DNA from: Deltaproteobacteria bacterium | Lineage (GTDB): Bacteria > Desulfobacterota > Desulfuromonadia > Geobacterales > DSM-12255 | Length of the DNA: 15,272 nt | Reading direction: 5' to 3' | Assembly: GCA_017861215.1 (NCBI GenBank) | Contig: JAGFXN010000041.1 | Location: 1 to 15,272, forward strand | In this document: positions 1 through 6,304 of the stretch, one piece after another | How positions within the stretch are numbered: the stretch's first letter is position 1 | Layout of the letters: every line of letters begins with the position of its first letter | The notes under the pieces: generated by a model | The model's database searches: none | Seen by the model: the letters and a program-made list of their open reading frames with translations, nothing else | What the model was told of the DNA's origin: nothing | Made by a program: the position numbers and the translations under genes

Positions 1-114
1 TGCCCTCTTTACCAGGAGCCACATGCTCCGGCCATCCTTATCAGGCACCACCGGAACCGCTGTAGTTCTGCTCGTCATCTCTCTGGGTCGTGGTCGGATA
101 GGAACCGGAAACGT
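1..114. other. Leader region upstream of priA
   Basis: No complete gene fits here. The priA frame is open from base 1, but nothing before the ATG at 115 resembles PriA. A second plus-strand frame is open from base 3 to a TAG at 63-65 and gives a Pro-rich tail; it could be the end of an upstream gene, but it is too short to recognise. Confidence 0.3.
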
Positions 115-2373
115 ATGCAAAGTACCCCTGAAACCGTCGAGATCGCAGTACCGCTGCCCCTTGAGCAGACCTTCTGCTATCGGCTGCCGGACAGCATGAA
201 GGGCGCTGTTGCTGCCGGCACCAGAGTGCTGGTGCCATTCGGACGGCGCACGCTGACCGGTTACATTCTCGGAACACCCGCCGTTCCCCCTCCAGGCGAG
301 TTGAAGGAGGTCCGGGCAGTTCTGGACAGGGAACCGCTCTTCACCGCCAGGGACCTCGAGTTCTACCGCTGGATTGCCGCCTACTACCTTCATCCCCTCG
401 GCGAAGTCATCAGGACGGCACTCCCGGCCGGATTGACCATGACCGGAAAAGACAGGACCGTCGTTGCCGCCGACGGCTCGGTCCTGAGGGAAGAGGTGCT
501 CTCGACTGTCACCCGCTGCAGGGAAGAGCGGCACTACAGCGCCACCGGCAAAGAACCGCCCCGCTCACTGAAAGGCAGGGCAGTCGAACTGCTGGCATGT
601 ATCACCAGCACTCCTGAATCTTCCGCCTCGACTCTCCGCAGCCGTTTCGGCGCCTGCACACCCCAGCTGCACCGTCTTGAAGAACTCGGCCTGGTCACGG
701 CCGTCAACCGGGAAGTCTACCGCGATCCGTTCCGCAAGGAAGCAGTCGAGCGGGACACGCCCTGTGACCTCAACGAAGAGCAGGCCGCAGCGCTGACACA
801 ACTGGCCGCCGCAATCCAGAAGGGCGGGTTCCACCCCTTCCTGCTGCACGGGGTTACCGGCAGCGGCAAGACCGAAGTCTATCTGCAGGCGATTGTCCAC
901 TCGCTGGCGCAGGGAAGAACCGCGCTGGTGCTGGTCCCGGAGATCGCCCTGACGCCGCAGCTGGTGGGTCGCTTCCGGCGGCGCCTGCCGTGCGGCATTG
1001 CCGTCCTCCATAGCGGTCTTTCCGCCGGTGAGCGCTACGACGAATGGCGCCGTATCAGGCGCGGCGAGGCGCAGGTGGTGATCGGCGCCCGTTCGGCGAT
1101 TTTTGCCCCGCTTGACAACCTCGGCATGATCGTGGTCGACGAAGAGCACGAAGCTACGTACAAGCAGGCGGACGGTCTCCGCTACAATGCCCGCGACCTG
1201 GCTCTGGTCCTGGGAAAACAGCGACAGGCCGTGGTGGTGCTCGGCTCGGCCACACCTTTGGTCACGTCAGTCTATGCGGTCCGCCAGGGGAAGCTGACCG
1301 ATCTCTCCCTGACCGGCAGGGTCAATAACCGGGCCATGCCCTGTACCACCCTGCTCGATCAGCGCGGTACAAAAAACCGGACGCTGCTTCCCGAGCTGGC
1401 CGCAGCGCTGCAGGAAAACCTTGTCAACGGCGGGCAGTCGCTCCTCTTTCTCAACCGGCGCGGTTTTGCCACCTGGCTGGTCTGCCGTGATTGCGGCACG
1501 GCGCTGACTTGCCCCAGCTGCAGCGTAACACTGACCTATCACCAGCAGAAAAAAAGTCATATCTGCCATTACTGCGACTACATGATACCGGCGCCGACGC
1601 TCTGCCCGGCCTGCGATGGCGGCGAGATCGGCCTCCTGGGGATCGGTACGGAACGGCTGGAAGAAGAGATGACCGCCCTCTTTCCTGAGGCGCGGATCGC
1701 CAGGATGGATCGGGACACCACCAGCGGCCGGGGGGGGCATGAGCGGGTGCTGCGGCGGCTGGAAAACGGCGAGCTCGATATCCTCATCGGCACGCAGATG
1801 ATTGCCAAGGGACACGATTTCCCCGGGGTCACCCTGGTCGGGGTCATCTCGGCGGACACGACGCTGAATCTGCCCGATTTCCGCGGCAGTGAACGGGCCT
1901 TCCAGCTGGTCAGCCAGGTACTCGGCCGGGCCGGGCGCGGTGAGCAGCCGGGCAGAGTCTTCGTACAGACGCTCAATCCGGAGCATTTCGCCCTGAAAAC
2001 CGCCGCGGCCCATGATTACGAGGGGTTTTACCGGGAGGAACTTGCCCAGCGGGAAGATGCCGGCTATCCGCCGTTCTCCTACCTTGCCGCACTCCATTTT
2101 TCCAGCACAGCGGCCAAAGAGGTCGAGGCGGAGGCGGGGCGGGCAGCGCAGGCGCTGCGGGAACTGAAACGGCAACTGCGGCTCAGGGTTGAGATTCTCG
2201 GCCCCGCGCCGGCACCGCTTGCCAGAATCCGCGGCAGATACCGCTGGCAGCTGCTGCTCAAGTCCGTGCAGAGGAACGGCCTGCACCGCCTGCTCGGCCA
2301 GTTCCGCAGCAGCCACAAACCGGCGGGTATAGTCCGGATGGCGATCGATATTGATCCGCTGGAACTTTTGTAA
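115..2373 (+). CDS. priA: Primosomal protein N' (replication restart helicase PriA)
   Basis: PriA is a superfamily 2, 3'-to-5' DNA helicase that recognises stalled or repaired forks and starts primosome assembly so that DnaB can be reloaded; it acts in the cytoplasm on DNA. The 752 residues match the usual family length (about 730 in E. coli). Visible in order: an N-terminal DNA-binding region (about 1-110); a Walker A motif GVTGSGKT at 246-253; a DEEH box at 342-345 (helicase motif II); and a zinc-binding insert from about residue 457 with four CxxC pairs, eight cysteines in all. The second helicase lobe contains GTQMIAKGHDFPGV and a QVLGRAGRG motif. The ATG at 115 gives an N-terminus that starts like the family; the ribosome-binding site is only moderate (AGGA about 11 bases upstream). 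The gene downstream is unrelated. All key residues look intact. Confidence 0.97.
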   Translation: MQSTPETVEIAVPLPLEQTFCYRLPDSMKGAVAAGTRVLVPFGRRTLTGYILGTPAVPPPGELKEVRAVLDREPLFTARDLEFYRWIAAYYLHPLGEVIRTALPAGLTMTGKDRTVVAADGSVLREEVLSTVTRCREERHYSATGKEPPRSLKGRAVELLACITSTPESSASTLRSRFGACTPQLHRLEELGLVTAVNREVYRDPFRKEAVERDTPCDLNEEQAAALTQLAAAIQKGGFHPFLLHGVTGSGKTEVYLQAIVHSLAQGRTALVLVPEIALTPQLVGRFRRRLPCGIAVLHSGLSAGERYDEWRRIRRGEAQVVIGARSAIFAPLDNLGMIVVDEEHEATYKQADGLRYNARDLALVLGKQRQAVVVLGSATPLVTSVYAVRQGKLTDLSLTGRVNNRAMPCTTLLDQRGTKNRTLLPELAAALQENLVNGGQSLLFLNRRGFATWLVCRDCGTALTCPSCSVTLTYHQQKKSHICHYCDYMIPAPTLCPACDGGEIGLLGIGTERLEEEMTALFPEARIARMDRDTTSGRGGHERVLRRLENGELDILIGTQMIAKGHDFPGVTLVGVISADTTLNLPDFRGSERAFQLVSQVLGRAGRGEQPGRVFVQTLNPEHFALKTAAAHDYEGFYREELAQREDAGYPPFSYLAALHFSSTAAKEVEAEAGRAAQALRELKRQLRLRVEILGPAPAPLARIRGRYRWQLLLKSVQRNGLHRLLGQFRSSHKPAGIVRMAIDIDPLELL

Positions 2374-2490
2374 GGCAGACGTGAAACGGGCTTTATTATT
2401 TCATCTCGCAGATACATATCCCCCACCTGTCGCCGACAGTTCCGCGGCAGTTATCATGGCATAATTGCGATAGCCTTGAAGGAGGTCGTA

Positions 2491-2736
2491 ATGAAAAAAC
2501 TGTTTTTTGCTTGTATCCTGGCGCTGCTGCTGCCTACCTTGGCGCTGGCTGAAGTCTGGGGCTCGTCAAAGTCGAAGGTCTACCACTACCGCCTCTGCCG
2601 CTGGAATGCGCAGATCAGGCCGGAGTACAAAGTCAGCTTTCCATCCCCCGCCGCCGCCCGTAAAGCAGGCTACCAGCCGTGCGGGAAATGCCGCCCTCCC
2701 GCGACAGATAGCCGCGATCATTACAAACCTTCTTAA
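2491..2736 (+). CDS. Small secreted protein with Ada-like zinc-binding motif
   Basis: The 81-residue product has a clear signal peptide: Lys-Lys, a Leu/Ala-rich core and likely cleavage after ALA at residue 20, so it is probably exported. The mature part carries the pattern VYHxxxC (H32, C36), then F.SP..A.KAGYQPCGKC (C64, C67), ending in RPP. This resembles the Ada metal-binding fold, which also occurs in small exported proteins and at the end of some secreted nucleases. One zinc bound by His plus three Cys is likely (inference from the motif). The ATG at 2491 is chosen over the TTG at 2476 because a near-perfect AAGGAGGT precedes it by 5 bases and the signal peptide starts there. The function is unknown; there is no nuclease domain in this chain and no partner gene nearby. 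Confidence 0.8.
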   Translation: MKKLFFACILALLLPTLALAEVWGSSKSKVYHYRLCRWNAQIRPEYKVSFPSPAAARKAGYQPCGKCRPPATDSRDHYKPS

Positions 2737-2738
2737 AA

Positions 2739-2754
2739 ATGAGGTCCGCCTCAT
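2739..2754 (+). terminator. Weak hairpin after the secreted-protein gene
   Basis: ATGAGG and CCTCAT form a 6-bp stem around the tetraloop TCCG, three bases after the stop codon. No run of T follows, so factor-independent termination is doubtful; it may only protect the mRNA end. Confidence 0.3.
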
Positions 2755-2762
2755 AACAGTTA

Positions 2763-2791
2763 TTGACGCGCTTAAATCTTCCCAATATACT
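2763..2791 (+). promoter_or_regulatory. Sigma-70-type promoter of the ankyrin gene
   Basis: TTGACG (2763-2768), a 17-base spacer and TATACT (2786-2791): five of six consensus bases in each box at ideal spacing. The predicted start near 2798 leaves a leader of about 75 bases before the ATG at 2873. Confidence 0.65.
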
Positions 2792-2872
2792 CCGCTACAA
2801 TATCGGCCTGTTTTACATTCTTGTCTTTCACTATACGAACAGTGCAGCATGAACAGAAAGGGGGATCTAATC

Positions 2873-3295
2873 ATGCAGAATGTCAACGCTTTGGGTAAAA
2901 ACGGGCATACTCAGCTGATGGACGCAGCCAAGGAAGGTGATCTGGAAGCGGTTTCAGATCTGCTGCATCGTGGTGCAGATATCAACGCCAAGAGCAACAA
3001 GGGGAAGACGGCTCTGCACTATGCAGCTGCATACGGCCATGTCGAAGTTGTCAAACAGCTGATTTCCGCCGGAGCGGAAATTGATGCCCGCGACCGCGAC
3101 TGGCACACCCCGCTGATGCTTGCAGCAATCTACGGCTGCAACCATACGGTACAGGCTCTGATTGTCAACGGTGCCGACGTAAATGCCAAAACCCTTACCG
3201 GCAACACTCCTCTCGTGTACGCCGAGAACAACAGTCACCCTCTTGCAGCAGCACTCCTGAAAAAAGCCCAGCGCCCCAAAAACGCAACTGCCTGA
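2873..3295 (+). CDS. Ankyrin repeat protein
   Basis: The 140-residue protein is almost entirely ankyrin repeats, which form a binding surface for other proteins. Three full repeats are visible (about 11-43, 44-76 and 77-109), each with the G.T.L..AA..G....V..L...GA..N/DA pattern, plus a partial capping repeat at about 110-130. No signal peptide, membrane segment or catalytic domain is present, so a cytoplasmic adaptor role is likely but the partner is unknown. The frame is open upstream to 2507, but the start is placed at 2873 because AAAGGGGG lies 8 bases before it, the ankyrin pattern begins directly after, and a promoter sits at 2763-2791 inside the upstream extension. The gene is monocistronic: own promoter, and a strong hairpin 11 bases after the stop. 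Confidence 0.9.
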   Translation: MQNVNALGKNGHTQLMDAAKEGDLEAVSDLLHRGADINAKSNKGKTALHYAAAYGHVEVVKQLISAGAEIDARDRDWHTPLMLAAIYGCNHTVQALIVNGADVNAKTLTGNTPLVYAENNSHPLAAALLKKAQRPKNATA

Positions 3296-3306
3296 CACAC
3301 CCCGAG

Positions 3307-3343
3307 CAGAGCGGAGCAGCCGGCATATGGCTGCTCCGCTCTG
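3307..3343 (+). terminator. Strong hairpin terminator after the ankyrin gene
   Basis: A perfect 15-bp inverted repeat (3307-3321 with 3329-3343; left arm CAGAGCGGAGCAGCC) encloses a 7-base loop. The stem is long and GC-rich. The following bases, TCTGTACCGTTT, are only loosely T-rich. Position directly after the stop codon supports a terminator role; the symmetry would let it act on either strand. Confidence 0.75.
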
Positions 3344-3610
3344 TCTGTACCGTTTCATGCCCCCCAGGGCAACTCATCTCCGCTTCACCGGCTGCATTAT
3401 AACGATCACGTCCCTTCTCCCCTTGCCGCCCCGACCTTCCTCTGCCGCAAAGGTACGGACCCTTTCGGTAAAGGTGGTCTGAAGGGGGGCATCCACGGCT
3501 ACCGGCGCCGCCAGGAGAAAGTGAAGGATATCTGTCTGGCGCTGCTGCCGGACAGCCTGGCAAGTAACGAGCCGGCTGCCTTCATTGATGCGCCGCCGCC
3601 ACTTAATTCT
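3344..3610. other. Gap with no convincing gene; both strands open
   Basis: No recognisable gene. Between about 3374 and 3616 neither strand has a stop in one shared codon register. The minus reading ends in a TGA at 3374-3376 and has no ATG or TTG, only an internal GTG at 3494-3496. The plus reading runs into the YqaA-like gene and has a GTG at 3521 preceded by AGGAG. Neither product resembles a family I know. It could be a decayed gene or chance in GC-rich DNA. Confidence 0.35.
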
Positions 3611-3640
3611 TTGACTTTACTTCGCCTCTTCCGCTACTCT
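3611..3640 (+). promoter_or_regulatory. Possible promoter of the YqaA-like gene
   Basis: TTGACT (3611-3616), an 18-base spacer and TACTCT (3635-3640). The expected start falls at or just before the ATG at 3647, which would make the message leaderless; this fits the absence of a ribosome-binding site there. Confidence 0.4.
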
Positions 3641-3646
3641 CCCGCA

Positions 3647-4102
3647 ATGCATGAAATCATCGCTACCTACGGCTATCCCGCTCTTTTCCTGTTAAGCTTT
3701 CTCGCAGCAACCCTCATCCCTCTCGGCTCGGAATGGCTTCTCGTCGCCATGCTTGTCCAGAGGCACGATCCGGTTGCCACTGTCGCGGTGGCAACTGTCG
3801 GCAACTATCTCGGGGCCTGTACCAGTTACGCCATCGGCATCTACGGCGGTAATTTCCTCATAGGAAAAGTCCTTCGTATCAGCTCCCCGGAGCGAGAACG
3901 TGCCGAGCACTTTTTCGCCAGATACGGGAGTTGGTCGCTGCTCCTTTCCTGGCTTCCTGTTATCGGCGATCCACTCTGCCTGGCAGGCGGCCTGCTGAAA
4001 ATCAGTTTCGTCCGCTTTTCAGCATTGGTCGCCGCAGGGAAACTGGCACGCTATGCAGCCGTTGCCTGGCTTACCCTGGGAACACAGACAGTCGCAGCAT
4101 AA
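3647..4102 (+). CDS. YqaA/DedA-type (SNARE-associated) inner-membrane protein
   Basis: The 151 residues match the length and sequence pattern of E. coli YqaA, a short DedA-superfamily membrane protein (about 140 residues). Shared features are the opening membrane segment with LLSFLAATLIPLGSEWLLVAML (about 13-37), the loop VATVGNYLGA at 50-57, the block RYGSWSLLLSWLPVIGDPLCLAGGLLKIS at 92-120 and the final helix GKLARYAAVA at 131-140. About four membrane segments are visible. DedA-type proteins are linked to lipid-carrier or phospholipid movement and membrane-potential homeostasis; the role of the YqaA branch is not settled. The ATG at 3647 is chosen because family similarity begins there and a possible promoter lies just before it; a GTG at 3521 is an alternative. 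Only 26 bp separate it from the M16 peptidase gene, suggesting co-transcription. Confidence 0.85.
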   Translation: MHEIIATYGYPALFLLSFLAATLIPLGSEWLLVAMLVQRHDPVATVAVATVGNYLGACTSYAIGIYGGNFLIGKVLRISSPERERAEHFFARYGSWSLLLSWLPVIGDPLCLAGGLLKISFVRFSALVAAGKLARYAAVAWLTLGTQTVAA

Positions 4103-4128
4103 TTTTATCCTGAAAGGGCAACTTCATC

Positions 4129-5427
4129 ATGAGCGCAACATCCGTTCAGACTCTCCCTAACGGGCTGAGAATCGTAGCCGTGCATATGCCGCATCTTCAC
4201 TCAGCCGAACTGGCGCTGTATATCAAGGTAGGTGGTCGCAACGCTCCACCCGGCAAGGAGGGTCTGGCTCATTTCGTTGAGCACATGCTGTTTCGCGGCA
4301 CGGCCGACTATCCGACGTCAACCGATATCGAGAGAGCTTTTGAGGAAATCGGCGGCGCTGTCAATGCCTCTACCGATGAAGAGTGTACCTGCTTCTTCTC
4401 CCGGATTCATCCCGAACATCTCGGCAAAGCTCTGGAAATACTCTCCTCCATGATTCTTCGTCCGCTCCTGAGCGGCATTGATACCGAAAAGAAGATTATC
4501 ACCGAAGAAGCTCTTGACGATCTCAATGAAAACGGGGAGGAAACCAATCCGCATAATCTGGCCGGCCGCCTTCTCTGGCCGGATCATCCGCTGGGAGAGC
4601 CGACCATCGGCACGCTGCAATCAATCGCCTCTTTCACTGACGATGATATCAGGAACTATATCGCTTCTTTTTATCTCCCCGCAAATGCGGTACTTGCCGT
4701 CGCCGGAAATTTCAACCTGCAGGAACTTGCTGCTGTTGCCGACCCTTGTTTCAAGTCATGGCAGGGCGGTGTCACCCCCCCTGTACAGCATCCTGTTGAG
4801 CGGCAGCTGGCACCGCAGAGCACTTTTTTCCCTGACCCGGACAGTCAGGCGCATCTGCATATCTCTTTCCGGGGATTCGCCCGCAATGACGAACGAATCA
4901 TGGCGCTCCGCTTTCTGCACCGCATTCTCTGCGGCAGCGGTAGCGCCAGGCTCAATCTGACGCTCAGGGAACAGTTGGGAATTGTTTATTCTGTTGATGC
5001 CAATATCGCTGCCTATGAAGAGACCGGCTGCTTTTCGATAGAGATGTCAACAGCCGCTGAGAATCTGGTGACAGCCGTTGCCGAAACTCTTGACGAGCTC
5101 TTCAGGCTTACCCGCAGGGGGGTCACCCAGGACGAGCTTGAGCGCGTCCGCAAAAGCTACTTCTATGAACTGGAGTACAGCCGTGACTCATGCGTTGAGA
5201 TGCAGATCCGCTATGGCTGGGGGGAACTGATGGGAATTGTCCGTGATCTCGACGATGACATCCACCAGGCAACTGCCATTACAACCGCTGATCTGCAAGA
5301 GGTGGCCTCGCTACTGTTCTCCCCACATAACCTTAATCTGGTGGTTGTCGGCTCCTGGAGCGAACAAGAGAAGCGGGGTGTGCTGGACCGGATTGAAAAA
5401 TACACGGCAGGCTGGAGAGTCGCCTGA
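4129..5427 (+). CDS. M16 family zinc metallopeptidase
   Basis: The 432-residue protein belongs to the M16B (pitrilysin/processing-peptidase-like) family. The inverted zinc motif HFVEH is at residues 48-52 (His48, catalytic Glu51, His52). The third zinc ligand is expected in IITEEALDD, Glu126 or Glu127, about 75 residues later as is usual. The C-terminal half carries the conserved stretch LREQLGIVYSVDA, with the Arg and Tyr used to hold substrate, so both halves of the M16 clamshell are present. Length is typical for the bacterial single-chain form (about 410-430). There is no signal peptide, so it is cytoplasmic unless exported another way. These enzymes degrade or process small unfolded peptides. 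The start at 4129 is preceded by AAGGG about 10 bases upstream. A terminator-like hairpin lies about 100 bp after the stop. Confidence 0.93.
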   Translation: MSATSVQTLPNGLRIVAVHMPHLHSAELALYIKVGGRNAPPGKEGLAHFVEHMLFRGTADYPTSTDIERAFEEIGGAVNASTDEECTCFFSRIHPEHLGKALEILSSMILRPLLSGIDTEKKIITEEALDDLNENGEETNPHNLAGRLLWPDHPLGEPTIGTLQSIASFTDDDIRNYIASFYLPANAVLAVAGNFNLQELAAVADPCFKSWQGGVTPPVQHPVERQLAPQSTFFPDPDSQAHLHISFRGFARNDERIMALRFLHRILCGSGSARLNLTLREQLGIVYSVDANIAAYEETGCFSIEMSTAAENLVTAVAETLDELFRLTRRGVTQDELERVRKSYFYELEYSRDSCVEMQIRYGWGELMGIVRDLDDDIHQATAITTADLQEVASLLFSPHNLNLVVVGSWSEQEKRGVLDRIEKYTAGWRVA

Positions 5428-5443
5428 TTTTTCATCTGCCTCA

Positions 5444-5471
5444 TTGACTTTCGGCAGTATGCACCTATAAT
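5444..5471 (+). promoter_or_regulatory. Strong sigma-70 promoter of a short RNA
   Basis: TTGACT (5444-5449), a 16-base spacer and a perfect TATAAT (5466-5471). This is the closest match to the housekeeping promoter consensus in the window. Transcription should start near 5478. It lies 17 bp after the peptidase stop and points into a stretch with no ORF that ends at a terminator. Confidence 0.75.
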
Positions 5472-5477
5472 TTAAGC

Positions 5478-5553
5478 AGGGATTAAAGTTGCGAGAGCCG
5501 TTGGCTCTCATTAAGCCCTGGCGACCGCCCTCCTGGTTTCCAGGGCGTTTTTT
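5478..5553 (+). ncRNA. Candidate structured small RNA or leader RNA
   Basis: A transcript of about 76 bases is bounded by a strong promoter and a hairpin followed by six T. Three helices can be drawn: CAGGG (5477-5481) with CCCTG (5516-5520), closing a multiloop; GAGAGCC (5493-5499) with GGCTCTC (5503-5509), a 3-base loop; and the terminator stem. The matching segments ATTAA (5482-5486) and ATTAA (5510-5514) face each other inside the first helix. GCCCTGG at 5515-5521 can also pair with CCAGGGC at 5540-5546, so the first helix and an alternative terminator stem compete, as in attenuators and riboswitches. I do not recognise a known riboswitch class. It could be an independent sRNA or a leader of the regulator gene at 5613. 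Confidence 0.5.
5526..5553 (+). terminator. Factor-independent terminator
   Basis: CCTGG (5532-5536) pairs with CCAGG (5540-5544) around TTT, extended by CGC (5526-5528) with GCG (5545-5547), followed by six T (5548-5553). It ends the short RNA and probably also readthrough from the M16 gene. A second left arm, GCCCTGG at 5515-5521, can pair with the same right arm. Confidence 0.75.
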
Positions 5554-5562
5554 ATGCCTGGC

Positions 5563-5584
5563 ATTGTGCCAAATGTTGCACAAT
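5563..5584. promoter_or_regulatory. 22-bp palindromic operator, copy 1
   Basis: The arms ATTGTGC and GCACAAT are perfect and separated by 8 bases (CAAATGTT). The right arm contributes to the -35 box of the promoter at 5576-5604, so a protein bound here should block that promoter. The same palindrome occurs at 7851-7872, on the other side of the regulator gene. The dyad shape and size suit a Fis-type helix-turn-helix dimer such as the one encoded by the adjacent sigma-54 activator (inference). Confidence 0.7.
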
Positions 5585-5604
5585 ATCGGCAATGACTCTA
5601 TACT
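5576..5604 (+). promoter_or_regulatory. Promoter of the H-cluster-like regulator gene
   Basis: TTGCAC (5576-5581), a 17-base spacer and TATACT (5599-5604). The predicted start at about 5611-5613 coincides with the ATG at 5613, so the message may be leaderless. The -35 box lies inside the operator at 5563-5584, which suggests autorepression. Confidence 0.5.
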
Positions 5605-5612
5605 CCACCTCA

Positions 5613-6206
5613 ATGCAACCGATAACCACCATTACCGAAAAATGCCGCAAATGTTACTCCTGCGTCAGAAGCTGCCCTGTAAAAGCGATCAAGGTCGAGA
5701 AGACCTATGCCGAGATCATATTCGAGCGCTGCATAGGTTGCGGCAACTGCCTTGCCAACTGTCCGCAAAAAGCCAAGATTATTACCGACAAGGTCGGCCT
5801 GACTGAAAAACTTCTGGACGGCTCGCAAAAGGTGGTTGCCGTTCTCGGCTGCTCATTCCCCGCCTATTTCCACTATCTGCAACCGGAACAGCTCGTATCG
5901 GCGTTGAAGAAACTCGGCTTTTCAGAAGTGCATGAAGGATCGGCAGGCGCCGAGATGATCGGCTATTCCTATGCAGCCGCCATCGAAAAATCCTCCGCCC
6001 CCCTCATCTCCTCACACTGCCCGGCAGTGGTTGATCTGATAGAGCGCCACTACCCTGAGCTTATCGGTCGGCTCACCACTGTTGTCTCGCCGATGATCGC
6101 CATCGGCCGCTATCTGAAGATGGTCCACGGCTCTGACCTGAAGGTAATTTACATCAGCTCCTGCGTTGCCGGCAAATTTGAAACCCAGTCACAGGAGAAG
6201 GCATAG
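5613..6206 (+). CDS. 5' part of broken H-cluster-like sensor: two [4Fe-4S] motifs and N-terminal hydrogenase-like domain
   Basis: The 197 residues begin with a bacterial-type double ferredoxin: C11, C14, C17, C21-P and C40, C43, C46, C50-P. An [FeFe]-hydrogenase large-subunit-like domain follows, with SSHCPAVVDLIERHYPEL (C136, the L1 position) and ISSCVAGK (C184, the L2 position). Active hydrogenases have two adjacent Cys in L1; here the first, the proton-relay Cys, is His135. The domain then stops abruptly at a TAG, before the FPISGG segment and the third H-cluster motif, which lie in another frame just downstream. This is therefore the N-terminal half of one sensor-regulator continued at 6305-7819. 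The start at 5613 is preferred to 5592 because it fits the family N-terminus and lies at the predicted transcription start; neither has a good ribosome-binding site. Whether this fragment works alone is unknown. Confidence 0.8.
   Translation: MQPITTITEKCRKCYSCVRSCPVKAIKVEKTYAEIIFERCIGCGNCLANCPQKAKIITDKVGLTEKLLDGSQKVVAVLGCSFPAYFHYLQPEQLVSALKKLGFSEVHEGSAGAEMIGYSYAAAIEKSSAPLISSHCPAVVDLIERHYPELIGRLTTVVSPMIAIGRYLKMVHGSDLKVIYISSCVAGKFETQSQEKA
6182..6203 (+). other. Frameshift joining the two sensor-regulator halves
   Basis: The upstream frame stops at TAG 6204-6206, while the downstream frame is open from just after TGA 6179-6181. Translating the downstream frame before its first ATG gives GEGIAAAL, then PHLGRLFPISGGTFKAF, the segment expected between the second and third H-cluster motifs. 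A switch of -1 (or an indel) must lie in these 22 bases. No slippery heptamer of the X XXY YYZ type is visible, so a mutation or sequencing error is more likely than programmed slippage. The region between C184 and FPISGG also seems some 15-20 residues shorter than usual, so a small deletion is possible. Confidence 0.75.
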
Positions 6207-6304
6207 CGGCAGCTGCGCTCCAGGAGACAGCTTTCGACGGCATCGAACCGCACCTCGGACGCCTTTTCCCGATCAGCGGCGGCACATTCAAGGCTTTTTC
6301 AATC

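Noticed and set aside
41..277. Minus-strand ORF across the left edge of priA
   Set aside because: It overlaps the priA start on the opposite strand, has a cysteine/arginine-rich random look and no ribosome-binding site.
1267..2316. Long minus-strand ORF (349 codons) opposite priA
   Set aside because: It lies wholly antisense to a clear priA with intact motifs; long antisense frames are expected in GC-rich codons, and the product has no recognisable motif.
5576..5591. Possible sigma-54 promoter TTGCAC-N5-CGGCA before the regulator gene
   Set aside because: The invariant GG is TG and the -12 box fits poorly; a sigma-70 promoter with 17-base spacing explains the same bases better.
6170..6206. 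Programmed -1 ribosomal frameshift joining the two sensor halves
   Set aside because: The shift must occur after the TGA at 6179-6181, and no slippery heptamer is present in the remaining codons.
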